Positions 51,744-60,188 of a stretch of DNA of 64,000 nucleotides are shown in pieces. Positions within the stretch are counted from its first letter, which is position 1, and the number at the start of each line of letters is the position of its first letter. The DNA lies in assembly GCF_021049265.1 (NCBI RefSeq), contig NZ_CP088018.1:1-64000 (forward strand), in the 5' to 3' direction. The translations under genes were made by a program, and so were the position numbers. The DNA comes from Ruania suaedae (GTDB lineage: Bacteria; Actinomycetota; Actinomycetes; Actinomycetales; Beutenbergiaceae). The notes beneath the pieces were generated by a model. It saw only the letters and a list, made by a program, of their open reading frames with translations. It was not told the origin of the DNA and made no database searches.

Positions 51744-52739
51744 GTGACCACGACGGACCACCTCTCCACCGACCCCGATGTGCCATCGGCACCTACCGGC
51801 CGCCGCATCGGCGTGATGCTCCCTCGTGATCTGCCTCCCCACGAGGTCCTTCACTTCGCGCGGCAGGCTGACGCGCTCGGTTTCCACGAGCTGTGGGTCA
51901 TCGAGGACCTCGGCTTCCGCGGCGGTGTGGCACAGGCGGCCGCGGTGCTGGCGGCCACGTCGCGCCTCACCGTCGGCATCGGAATCGCACCCGCCGCGGC
52001 GCGTCACGCAGCGTTCGCGGCGATGGAGATCGCCACGCTCGGGCAACTCTTCCCCGGTCGCATCATTGCCGGGCTCGGCCACGGGATGCCGGCGTGGATG
52101 CGCAGCCTTGGCCTGTGGCCCGCGAGCCCGCTGACGCTCCTCGAGGAAACCGCCACAGCGGTCCGGTCGGTACTCCGCGGTGAGGCCGTCCCGCAGGGCC
52201 GGTACGTCACGCTCGAGCATGAGGAGTTCACCGAGCTCCCCGACGTCGTTCCTCCCGTTCTCCTGGGAGTTCGCGGACCGCGGTCGCTGGCGCTCTCCGG
52301 TCGGATCGCTGACGGCACATTGCTGGCCGAGCCGGCTCCACCGACCTACATTCGAGCGGCGCGCAGCCACATCTCGGCCACCGGTCCACACCAGCTCATC
52401 ACCTACGACGTGGCGGCAGTCAGCAACGACAGCGGACAGGCTCTCGAGGCGGTCCGCCCTGGACTGGCCTACATCGGCGAGCCCGACTGGGCCCCCCACC
52501 TCGTCGACCTCGACTTCGCAGACGACCTCGCGGCGTTGCGTGCCCGATGCGACTCACCCCACGAGTTCGCCCGCCAACTCCCGCTCACCTGGGTCGACGC
52601 TCTCAGCCTCGCCGGGACGCCGGAAGGAATCCGGGCAAAGATCGCGGCACGCCACGACGCCGGCGCCACCAGCGTCGTGCTCACACCGGTAGGCGAGAAT
52701 CGCCTCTCCCAGCTGGAGCAACTCGCCCAGGTCCAGTAA
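51744..52739 (+). CDS. LLM class flavin-dependent oxidoreductase
   Basis: A 331-residue luciferase-like TIM-barrel monooxygenase or F420-dependent enzyme. Typical features are GVMLPRDLPPHEVLHFARQA near residue 22, LGFHELWVIEDLGFRGG near 46, LGQLFPGRIIAGLGHGMPAW near 95 and LGVRGPRSLALSGRIADG near 173. Whether the cofactor is FMN or F420 cannot be read from sequence; F420 is common in actinobacteria. GTG at 51744 with GAAGGA upstream. It is divergent from the isomerase operon and convergent with an MFS gene. Confidence 0.86.
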   Translation: MTTTDHLSTDPDVPSAPTGRRIGVMLPRDLPPHEVLHFARQADALGFHELWVIEDLGFRGGVAQAAAVLAATSRLTVGIGIAPAAARHAAFAAMEIATLGQLFPGRIIAGLGHGMPAWMRSLGLWPASPLTLLEETATAVRSVLRGEAVPQGRYVTLEHEEFTELPDVVPPVLLGVRGPRSLALSGRIADGTLLAEPAPPTYIRAARSHISATGPHQLITYDVAAVSNDSGQALEAVRPGLAYIGEPDWAPHLVDLDFADDLAALRARCDSPHEFARQLPLTWVDALSLAGTPEGIRAKIAARHDAGATSVVLTPVGENRLSQLEQLAQVQ

Positions 52740-52782
52740 CGCTCTCCCGTCCGATGCGCTCCCTGGGTTCGCGGGTGACGTA

Positions 52783-52808
52783 GTCATCGGCCCTCGTGGG
52801 CCAGTGAC
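52783..52808. terminator. hairpin between convergent LLM and MFS genes
   Basis: GTCATCGGCCC (52783-52793) pairs with GGGCCAGTGAC (52798-52808) around the loop TCGT, with one G-U and one mismatch. It lies in the 86-base gap between convergent genes and may work in both directions. Confidence 0.5.
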
Positions 52809-52825
52809 GAACGCATGCCCCCTCC

Positions 52826-54352
52826 TCACACGTGCGTCGAACGCCCAGCCCGCCGGCGACCCGCCAGCACCAGCCCCACGAACGCGATCGCTGCAGCGAG
52901 CATCAGCGCACCGTTGCCGGCCAGCACCATCGTCCACCCGTGGCCGAACCCGTCCACCGCCACCGACTCGCTGATCGCGGCCACGTCGCCGGTGGCAAGG
53001 CGGTCCGCCGTCCGTGGGCCGACGCGGGCGGCGATCGCGACGACCAGCCCCGCCCCGAACAGGGCGAGCACGATCGACGTCGTCCCGGCCCGCAGCGTGT
53101 TCAGCAGGCCCGAGGCCATGCCGATGCGGTCGTGGTCGATACGTGACATCAGCTGGGCGTCACTGAGGGCCGTCAGGGAACCGATCGCGATGCCCAGGGC
53201 CGCCGTCGGGATGAGGGCCACCCACACCTCGCCGATGGTGGCCAGCAGGCCGAAGGCGAGGTACGCCGCGGCCGCGAGGGTGAGGCAACCGGCGGCGATC
53301 TTCGGAGCGGAACCACCGCGGTTCACCCAGCGCGAGACGATCATCGGCACCACGAACAGCGGGATGGTGAACGCCAGCATCCAGGTGCCGGCGGCGCCCG
53401 CGTTCAGGCCGTGCACCACCAGCAGGTAGGTGGGCAGGTAGACCGTGAACCCGGACATGCCCGCCGCCGCCACCACGGCGCTGATGAGCCACGCCGAGGC
53501 GATCCGGTCACGCAGGAGGCTCAGCTCCAGCAGGGGCGCGGCCACGCGCAGCGCCCGGACGATGAACAGGGCCAGCACCACCGCCGCGCCGGCGAGCTCG
53601 CCGCCGCCGATCGCCGTGCTGCCCGAGGTCATGGTCGAGATGCCCAGCAGCAGCAGGCTCAGGCCCACGATCAGCATCCCCGCACCGAGCAGGTCGAACG
53701 GGCGCGGCTTGTCGGCCTTGGACTCCTTGATGAAGAACGTGCTCGCCACCATCAGCAGCGACGCGCCGGCGAGCACTCCGAAGGCGCCACGCCACCCGAC
53801 GGCGTCCACGATCCATCCCGCCGCCGAGGGACCGATCGCCATCCCGATACCGCCGGCGGCCCCGCACAGGGCGAAGGCCTTGATCCGGTCGGGGCCGGTG
53901 AAGGAGGTGGTCAGTACGGCGGCCCCGCAGGCCATCAGGCCCGCCGAGCCGACACCGGCGCTGATCCGCGCGGCATTGAGCAGCACGATCGTGGGGGCGA
54001 TCGCCGAGATGGCGATACCGCCGGCGTAGACGGCGGCGGCCACGCGCAGCACCAGGCGCCGGCCGAACCGGTCACCGAGCGCTCCCGCGATCAGCACCAG
54101 GCAGGTGGTCGCCAGCAGATAGCCGGTCACGAACCACTGCATCGCGGCGGGCCCGGCCTGCAGCTCGGCGGAGATGGAGGGTAGGGCGATCGCGGTGCTC
54201 GAGGTGGTGAGGGTCCCCACCACGTAGCCGGAGAGCACGCAGAACAGCGCGGCCCACTGCCGCGCCGTCCACCGGGCGGCCGAGCCAGGGCGCGGGGAAC
54301 GCCGGCGCAGCACGAGCCGGCTCCCGGGGGCTTGCTCGAGCGAGGAGGTCAC
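52826..54352 (-). CDS. MFS transporter (DHA2/EmrB-QacA type)
   Basis: A 508-residue drug:H+ antiporter-like protein with 14 predicted membrane segments. It has the motif A loop AGALGDRFGRRLVLRV near residue 89 and an N-terminal TSSTAIALPSI pattern in the first membrane segment, as in QacA/EmrB. Substrate unknown. The start is GTG at 54352, preceded only by GGGGAT. It lies 20 bases downstream of a GntR gene in the same direction, so they may be co-transcribed and the regulator may control the pump. Confidence 0.88.
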   Translation of the reverse strand: MTSSLEQAPGSRLVLRRRSPRPGSAARWTARQWAALFCVLSGYVVGTLTTSSTAIALPSISAELQAGPAAMQWFVTGYLLATTCLVLIAGALGDRFGRRLVLRVAAAVYAGGIAISAIAPTIVLLNAARISAGVGSAGLMACGAAVLTTSFTGPDRIKAFALCGAAGGIGMAIGPSAAGWIVDAVGWRGAFGVLAGASLLMVASTFFIKESKADKPRPFDLLGAGMLIVGLSLLLLGISTMTSGSTAIGGGELAGAAVVLALFIVRALRVAAPLLELSLLRDRIASAWLISAVVAAAGMSGFTVYLPTYLLVVHGLNAGAAGTWMLAFTIPLFVVPMIVSRWVNRGGSAPKIAAGCLTLAAAAYLAFGLLATIGEVWVALIPTAALGIAIGSLTALSDAQLMSRIDHDRIGMASGLLNTLRAGTTSIVLALFGAGLVVAIAARVGPRTADRLATGDVAAISESVAVDGFGHGWTMVLAGNGALMLAAAIAFVGLVLAGRRRAGRSTHV

Positions 54353-54372
54353 GGATCCCCAGCCTAACGCGG

Positions 54373-55062
54373 TCAGGACAGACCGGCAGCGTCCCTCAAC
54401 GTGCGCTCGCGCACGCCGTGCAGGTGCGCCGTCATGGCCGCCACAGCCGCCTCCCGGTCACCCGCGTCGATCGCATGCAGCACTGCCGCGTGCTCGGCGA
54501 GGGCGAGATCGGCGTCGCTGTGGCGCTGCTCGACGAACTGCCGCAGCCGTTCACCATGGATGCCGATGTGCCCGGCCATCTGCTGCAGGTACCGGTTGCC
54601 GGTGGCGGCCAGGATCGCGTCATGGAACGCCCGGTCCGCGGCGAGATAGGCGCGCAGGCCCGCGACGTCGGAGAGCCCCGTCACCAGCTCGGCCTGACGG
54701 CGCTGGCCCGCCAGCGAGTCCGCGAGCGTCTGCGCCAGCTCGGGCCAGGCGCCGTCGGGGGTGTGGCGCAGGGCGCCCACCTCCAGCAGCACCCGTGCGT
54801 CGAAGAGTTCGGCGATCGCGCCGGTGTCCATGGGCGGCGCCACCTTGTACCCGCGCAGCGCGTTCCGGGTCACCAGACCGGTGGACTCCAGCTGCACCAG
54901 GGCCTCGCGGATCGGCGTGGGGGAGACGTCCAGCCGGGAGGCGAGCGCGTCGATGCCGAGCTGCGTTCCCGGCTCCCACTCGCCGGCGACCAGCAGTTCG
55001 AGCAGCGCGTCGTAGACCTCGTCGCGCAGGGCGCGACGTGCTGCTCGCTGGGACGAGCTCAC
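54373..55062 (-). CDS. GntR family transcriptional regulator (FCD type)
   Basis: A 229-residue regulator: winged helix at about residues 10-70 (LRDEVYDALLELLVAGEW; SPTPIREALVQLESTGLV) and an FCD helical domain with Asp-x3-His in ADRAFHDAILA near 145 and His residues near 191 and 213. GTG at 55062 lies four bases after the argS stop; this tight spacing suggests read-through from argS. The MFS pump gene follows 20 bases downstream. Targets are unknown; the pump or the AT-rich site at 51.63 kb are candidates. Confidence 0.87.
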   Translation of the reverse strand: MSSSQRAARRALRDEVYDALLELLVAGEWEPGTQLGIDALASRLDVSPTPIREALVQLESTGLVTRNALRGYKVAPPMDTGAIAELFDARVLLEVGALRHTPDGAWPELAQTLADSLAGQRRQAELVTGLSDVAGLRAYLAADRAFHDAILAATGNRYLQQMAGHIGIHGERLRQFVEQRHSDADLALAEHAAVLHAIDAGDREAAVAAMTAHLHGVRERTLRDAAGLS

Positions 55063-55066
55063 CGGA

Positions 55067-56899
55067 TCACATCCGCTCCGGTGCCGCGATCCCCAGCAGG
55101 TCCAGGCCCTGGGCGAGGGTGCGGCGGGTCAGATCCACCAGCGCCAGCCGGCGCTCGCGCACCGACCCTGAAGACGGCAGCACCGGGCACGCCTCGTAGA
55201 AGTCCGTGAACGCCCGCGCCAACTCGTACAGGTAGGTCGTCAGCCGGTGCGGCTCGAGGTCCTCGGCCACGGCGGCGAGCACATCGCCCAGCCCGTCGAT
55301 CGCGAGCACCAGGGCGCGCTCGGCCGGCTCCAGGGCGAGGTCGCTGAGGGCGGAGGGGACGCCGTCGGGAATCTCGAGGCCCTGGGCGCTGGCGCGGCGC
55401 AGGATCGAGACCATCCGGGTGTGCGCGTACTGCAGGTACACCCCGGTGTTGCCGTGGAAGGCGGTCATCCGCTCCGGGTCGAAGACGTAGTCCTTGGTGC
55501 GGGACCCGGACAGGTCGGCGTACTTCACGGCACCGATGCCGGCCTGCTCGGCGATCTCGGTCAGCGCCGCCTCGTCGAGCTCGCTGCCCTTGGCCTCGGC
55601 ACCCTCGCGGACCACCGTCGCGGCCGCCGCCACGGCCATGTCCAGCAGGTCCATCAGCCGCACCGTCTCGCCCGAGCGGGTCTTGAACGGCTTGCCGTCC
55701 GGGCCCAGGATCGAGCCGAAGGAGATGTGCCGGGCGTCCACGCCCTCGGTCAGCCAGCCGGCGCGGCGGCCGGCCTCGAACAGTAGCCGGAAGTGCAGGC
55801 TCTGCCGGGCGTCGACCAGATAGAGGATCCGGTCCGCCTCGAGCTCACTGATCCGGTACTTCAGGGTGGCCAGGTCGGTGGTGTCGTAGCCGTAGCCGCC
55901 GTCGCGCTTGCGCACCATCAGCGCGGCAGGCTGATCGTCGGGGCCCGTGACGTCCTCGGAGAGCACGACCAGGGCGCCGTCGGAGGTGACGGCGATCCCC
56001 GCCTGCTCCAGCTCGGACGCCACCGCGTCCAGCTGGTCGTTGTAGGAGGACTCACCGCGGGAGTCCTCGGCGCGCAGCAGGATCCCGAGCCGGGCGTAGA
56101 CCTGGTCGAAGTAGAACTGGGACTCGGCCACGATCTCGCGCCAGACCGCCAGCGTCTCCTCGTCCCCGGCCTGCAGCGCGACCACGCGCGCGCGGGCGCG
56201 ATCGGCGAACTCCGGATCAGCGTCGAAGGTCTTCCGGGCCGCCTTGTAGAGGATGTCGAGGGCCGAGACGGGGGAGGCGGTGGCGTCGTCGGCGGCGGGC
56301 AGCTCGCTGTGGCGCCACGGCTGCTCGGGGTGGTCGGTGATGTACTGGATGAGCATCCCGAACTGCGTGCCCCAGTCACCGAGGTGGTTCTGCTTGATGA
56401 CCTCCGAGCCGAGGAAGCCGAGCACCCGGGTCAGCGCGTCGCCGATCACCGTGGAGCGGATGTGCCCGACGTGCATCTCCTTGGCGATGTTCGGCCCGGA
56501 GTAGTCGATCACCGTGCGCACCCCGGCCTGCGTGGCCGGCACGCCGAGGCGATCGGAGGCGCGTCGAGCCTCCACCTGGGCCCAGAGCGCGTCATCGGAG
56601 AGGGTCAGGTTGAGGAAGCCCGGCCCGGAGATCTCCACCGTCCCGACGGCGGAGCCTGCCGGGATCTGCTCGCTCACCCTGGTCCCCACCTCGCGCGGGT
56701 TTGCCCCGACCTTCTTCGCCAGCGCGAGCGCGGCGTTGGCCTGCAGGTCGGCGTGGTCGCTCGGGCGGATCAGCGGGTCGGCGCCGGCCTGCTCCGGGTA
56801 GGCGGCCGTGATGGCCGCGCCCACGGCGTCGGTGAGCTGCTGGGAGAGCGAGGGGACGGCGTCGGCGGGGGCAGGAGACTCAGACACGCCCGCCATCAT
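55067..56899 (-). CDS. argS: arginyl-tRNA synthetase
   Basis: ArgRS charges tRNA-Arg with arginine. The 610-residue class I synthetase has an N-terminal tRNA-recognition domain, the HIGH motif as MHVGHIRST near residue 140, a KMSKS-position loop FKTRSGETVRL near 403 (ArgRS enzymes commonly lack canonical KMSKS) and a C-terminal anticodon-binding domain. ATG at 56899 is listed; ATG 56896 and GTG 56887 are alternatives with no better ribosome site. It is downstream of xylB in the same direction, with a 118-base gap containing repeat copy B. Confidence 0.95.
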   Translation of the reverse strand: MMAGVSESPAPADAVPSLSQQLTDAVGAAITAAYPEQAGADPLIRPSDHADLQANAALALAKKVGANPREVGTRVSEQIPAGSAVGTVEISGPGFLNLTLSDDALWAQVEARRASDRLGVPATQAGVRTVIDYSGPNIAKEMHVGHIRSTVIGDALTRVLGFLGSEVIKQNHLGDWGTQFGMLIQYITDHPEQPWRHSELPAADDATASPVSALDILYKAARKTFDADPEFADRARARVVALQAGDEETLAVWREIVAESQFYFDQVYARLGILLRAEDSRGESSYNDQLDAVASELEQAGIAVTSDGALVVLSEDVTGPDDQPAALMVRKRDGGYGYDTTDLATLKYRISELEADRILYLVDARQSLHFRLLFEAGRRAGWLTEGVDARHISFGSILGPDGKPFKTRSGETVRLMDLLDMAVAAAATVVREGAEAKGSELDEAALTEIAEQAGIGAVKYADLSGSRTKDYVFDPERMTAFHGNTGVYLQYAHTRMVSILRRASAQGLEIPDGVPSALSDLALEPAERALVLAIDGLGDVLAAVAEDLEPHRLTTYLYELARAFTDFYEACPVLPSSGSVRERRLALVDLTRRTLAQGLDLLGIAAPERM

Positions 56900-56938
56900 C
56901 CCACTCGAGGGCCAGGCGGCAGAACCTCCGCTGATCGG

Positions 56939-56988
56939 AGCGACACGGATACGTCATCCTGCGGACCTCTGCTGCGGCAGACCGGCGC
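56939..56988 (+). repeat. dispersed 50-base intergenic repeat, copy B
   Basis: This copy aligns without gaps to 32923-32972, with 39 identical bases of 50. Conserved blocks are AGCGACACGGAT at the left end, CTGCGG in the middle, and TGCTGC.GCAGACC.GCGC at the right end. It lies in the 118-base gap between argS and xylB, 39 bases upstream of the argS start on the opposite strand. Confidence 0.6.
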
Positions 56989-57017
56989 AGCGGTGTCGAT
57001 GGCGTCGGGCCGCGGCC

Positions 57018-58493
57018 TCAGCTGCGGAACCAGTCCTTCAGCGCGGGGTACAGCTGGGCGTAGGACGCCGACGCCGGCCCGTAGACCTCCATCAGGGCCG
57101 GGTCCGGCTGGATCCGGCGCTCCACCCCCACCATCGCCTCGGCGGCTGCGGCCACACCCCCGGGGACGAGGCCCACGGCGCTCGCGGCCAGGATCGCGGC
57201 GCCCAGCGCCGTCGCCTCGGTGGTGACACCGATGGCCAGCTGCCGGCCGAGGACGCCGGCGATGATCGAGAGCCAGGTGTCGGAGGCCGAGCCGCCGCCG
57301 ATCACGGTGATCTCCTCGATCCGCCCCGCCGGCACCTCCAGCCGGTCCAGCAGCACCTTGGCCTCCAGCGCCAGGCCCTCCAGCACGGCCCGGTAGAACT
57401 CGCCGGCGCCGTGGCTCTCGGTGAAGCCGATGAACGTCCCGCGGGCGCGCTCGTCCCAGTACGGCGTGGTCGACCCGCTCAGGTAAGGCAGGTAGCGCAG
57501 CCCGCCCGCGCCCGGGGCGGTCGAGTCCAGGAGCTGTTCCAGCTCGGCGGGATCCTCCGGGATCGCGCCGGCGAATGCCTTCCGGAACCAGGCCACCGAG
57601 AGGGCGCCGGAGTTGATGTAGCCCTCCACCGTCATCCCGGTGCCGAGCGGGCTGCCGAGGAGGCGGTAGTCCCAGGAGTGCGGGGCGCCGTCGGGAGCGT
57701 GAGCACCGAGCGTGACGGAGGTGCCGAGGCTGAGGTAGGCCCGGCCCTGGCGCGAGACGCCGGAGCCGAGCCCACCGCACTGGCCGTCCCCCGCGCCGGC
57801 GACCACGGGCAGTCCTGCCGGTAGCCCGGTGCGGGCGGCGACCTCCGGGAGCAGGCCCCCGATCTGCGTGCCGGGCTCGGTCAGGGCCGGGAGCCGGTCG
57901 CGATCGAGGCCGACCCGTGCCAGCAACTCGTCGGCCCAGTCCCCGGTGGCCATGTCCACCAGGCCCATCGGGTCGGCGCATGCGCTCGAGGTGACCAGAC
58001 TCCCGGTGAGCCGGTGGCTCAGGAAGCCGTGCACGTCGGCGACGTAGCGCGCGGCCTGCATCGTGGCGGGTTCATGCTCGGCCAGCCAGGCCAGCTTGTA
58101 GAAGCTCGGCGTGGTCGAGGGTGGCTTGCCGGAGATGCGGTGGACGTCCTCGTCACCGAACCGTTCGACCTGCGCACCCGCCCGGGCGTCCAGCCACAGC
58201 ATCGCCGGCCGGATGGGCCGCACGGCGTCATCGAGGCAGACGAACGACTCCCGCTGGGCAGTCAGCCCGAGCCCGCGCACCGTGTGCCCGGCCGCCTCGA
58301 GCTCGGCGGCGGCGCCGGTGAGCACCTCGAGAGTGGAATCCCACCACTCCTGCGCGTCCTGCTCGTGCCAGGTGGGCTCGGGGGAGCGACGCGCGATCGA
58401 GGTCCGCGTGATCGCGTGCACCGTGCCGTCAGGACCGAACGCGACGGCCTTGGTCCCGGTGGTGGAGGCGTCGACGCCGATCACCACATCCAT
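57018..58493 (-). CDS. xylB: FGGY family carbohydrate kinase, probably xylulokinase
   Basis: A 491-residue sugar kinase with two actin-like domains. The N-terminal phosphate loop is GVDASTTGTKAVAF at residues 6-19, the second nucleotide-binding segment GAGDGQCGGLGSG near 235 and the FGGY C-terminal motif IGGGSASDTWLSIIA near 398. Closest by features to xylulokinases, which make xylulose 5-phosphate; other FGGY sugars remain possible because the GQMHG-type motif reads GLTAQRESF here. It sits 11 kb from the GH39 operon and could receive its product. ATG at 58493, GGGAG upstream. Confidence 0.78.
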   Translation of the reverse strand: MDVVIGVDASTTGTKAVAFGPDGTVHAITRTSIARRSPEPTWHEQDAQEWWDSTLEVLTGAAAELEAAGHTVRGLGLTAQRESFVCLDDAVRPIRPAMLWLDARAGAQVERFGDEDVHRISGKPPSTTPSFYKLAWLAEHEPATMQAARYVADVHGFLSHRLTGSLVTSSACADPMGLVDMATGDWADELLARVGLDRDRLPALTEPGTQIGGLLPEVAARTGLPAGLPVVAGAGDGQCGGLGSGVSRQGRAYLSLGTSVTLGAHAPDGAPHSWDYRLLGSPLGTGMTVEGYINSGALSVAWFRKAFAGAIPEDPAELEQLLDSTAPGAGGLRYLPYLSGSTTPYWDERARGTFIGFTESHGAGEFYRAVLEGLALEAKVLLDRLEVPAGRIEEITVIGGGSASDTWLSIIAGVLGRQLAIGVTTEATALGAAILAASAVGLVPGGVAAAAEAMVGVERRIQPDPALMEVYGPASASYAQLYPALKDWFRS

Positions 58494-58537
58494 GTCTGAG
58501 CGCTCCCTCGTCGCAGCCGATCGCCTGCCCCAACGAC

Positions 58538-58579
58538 AGATCCCTCGCCGGTCTGGCGGACCAGACCGGCGAGGGATCT
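58538..58579 (-). terminator. strong hairpin terminator after the Ala-rich protein gene
   Basis: A perfect 19-base-pair stem (58538-58556 with 58561-58579) with the four-base loop CGGA lies 14 bases past the stop of the gene at 58593-59468. No T-run follows on the minus strand, as is typical for GC-rich terminators. It insulates xylB from upstream transcription. Confidence 0.8.
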
Positions 58580-58592
58580 CTCGGTGGTGGTG

Positions 58593-59468
58593 TCAGGACT
58601 TGTTGCCGTGATCCTCCGCGGCGTCCTTGGCCTCGTCAGCCGCGTCCTTGACCTCGTCCGCAGCGTCCTGCGCCGCGTCCTTGGACTCCTTCGCGGCCTC
58701 CTGGGCGGCGCCCTTGGCCTCGTCGGCGGCGTCCTTGGCGTCCTCGGAGACGTCGCGCGCGGCGCCGGTGGCGGAGTCCTTGACCTCGCCGGCCTTCTGC
58801 GCGACCTTCTCGGCGGCCGCGGTGGCGGACTCCTTGATGGAGGCTGCTGCACCCGAGGCGGCGGCACCGGCCTGGCCGGCGGCGTGCTTGGCCTTCTCGG
58901 TCGGCGCGGGAGCGTCGTCCCAGTACTCCTCGGCCCACGGGTCCTCGGTGGGCTGCGTGCGCTTCCAGACCAGTACGCCGGCGCCGACCACGGCGGCGCC
59001 CACGAGTACCCATCCCACGGTCTTGCCGACCTTGCTGCGGCCCTTGGCCTTCTTCTCCTGCTTCGCGACGGCGTCACTGGCGGCGTCGATCACCGAGTTC
59101 GCCCTGCTCTGCAGGTCGTCCGCACTGGTCCCGGCGGCCTTGGCCGCGTCCTCCATGGCCTGGACCACGCGCGGGAGGATCCGGTCGACCAGGGTGTCGT
59201 GCGCGACGTCGACCGCGCCCCTGCTCTTCTCGGCGGCGTCCGCGATCCGGGGAGCGGCGGCCGTGACCCCGGCCTTCCAGGCCTTCTCCACGCGCGGGCT
59301 GGCCCACTCGACGGCGGAGTCCACGCGGGGGGAGGCCCATTCCTTGGCCTTGTCCACCTGCGGCCCGGCCCAGTCCTTGCTCTGGTCGGCGAGCTGCCGC
59401 GCGACCTTGCCAGCTTCCTCGGCCTGGTTCCGGAGCTGCTTGGTGTTGACCTTCTGCTTGCGCGACAT
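58593..59468 (-). CDS. Ala/Lys/Glu-rich membrane-anchored helical protein
   Basis: A 291-residue protein of low complexity. Residues 1-145 are helical, with three copies of a WASPRVD-like motif (GPQVDKAKEW, ASPRVDSAVEW, ASPRVEKAW). One membrane segment GWVLVGAAVVGAGVLVW lies near 152-168, followed by WAEEYWDD. The last 100 residues are AAxEAKDAA-type 11-mer-like repeats resembling phasins, apolipoproteins or LEA proteins. It may act in stress tolerance or at the envelope; function is unknown. Its position next to the peptidyl-prolyl isomerase gene, divergent, recurs in related actinobacteria as far as I recall. Confidence 0.7.
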   Translation of the reverse strand: MSRKQKVNTKQLRNQAEEAGKVARQLADQSKDWAGPQVDKAKEWASPRVDSAVEWASPRVEKAWKAGVTAAAPRIADAAEKSRGAVDVAHDTLVDRILPRVVQAMEDAAKAAGTSADDLQSRANSVIDAASDAVAKQEKKAKGRSKVGKTVGWVLVGAAVVGAGVLVWKRTQPTEDPWAEEYWDDAPAPTEKAKHAAGQAGAAASGAAASIKESATAAAEKVAQKAGEVKDSATGAARDVSEDAKDAADEAKGAAQEAAKESKDAAQDAADEVKDAADEAKDAAEDHGNKS

Positions 59469-59647
59469 ATGACTCCCTAGCTCACGTCCCGCGGGCGCCC
59501 ACGGATTCTCGGATGTGGTTCGGATGGTCCACCCCTATCGTGCCACCCGCTCGTATGATCTGCACATGTCTGGCCCCGGTGGGCCCCGGCAGACCGTCGG
59601 GAGGTGGAGTGCCCGGCTTCTTCGGCGGCGCCGGAAAGAGTGCGAAG

Positions 59648-60181
59648 ATGGCAGGTATGGACGCGATTCTGCACACCTCCGCCGGCGACATCACCGTCGA
59701 GCTCTTCCCCTTCCACGCCCCGAAGACGGTGAAGAACTTCACCGAGCTCGCCACCGGCGAGCGGACCTGGACCCACCCCGAGACCGGGGCCGAGAGCAAC
59801 GACCCCCTCTACAACGGGACGATCTTCCACCGGGTGATCCCGAACTTCATGATCCAGGGCGGGGACCCGCTGGGCACCGGGACCGGCGGCCCCGGCTACC
59901 GTTTCGACGACGAGATCCACCCGGAGCTGACGTTCGCCGAGCCGCACGTGCTCGCCATGGCCAACGCCGGTATCCAGATGGGCCGGGGCACCAACGGCTC
60001 GCAGTTCTTCATCACCACCGCCCCCACCCCGTGGCTGCGTGGGAAGCACACCATCTTCGGCAAGGTGAAGGACCAGGCCTCGGCCGCCGTCGTGGACCAG
60101 ATCAACGCGGTCTCCACCGACCCCCGCAACGACCGCCCGGTGGAGGACATCGTGATCACCTCCATCGAGATCATCGACTGA
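59648..60181 (+). CDS. ppiA: peptidyl-prolyl cis-trans isomerase, cyclophilin type
   Basis: A 177-residue cytoplasmic cyclophilin that speeds proline isomerisation during folding. The active-site Arg lies in IFHRVIPNFMIQGGD near residue 61, with GTNGSQFFITTAPTPWL near 118 and GKHTIFGKV near 138. ATG at 59648 with GGAAAGAG upstream; ATG at 59657 is an alternative. It belongs to the origin-proximal actinobacterial set (ppiA, rhomboid) and lies seven bases before the rhomboid gene. It has no signal peptide. Confidence 0.93.
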   Translation: MAGMDAILHTSAGDITVELFPFHAPKTVKNFTELATGERTWTHPETGAESNDPLYNGTIFHRVIPNFMIQGGDPLGTGTGGPGYRFDDEIHPELTFAEPHVLAMANAGIQMGRGTNGSQFFITTAPTPWLRGKHTIFGKVKDQASAAVVDQINAVSTDPRNDRPVEDIVITSIEIID

Positions 60182-60188
60182 CACCCGC

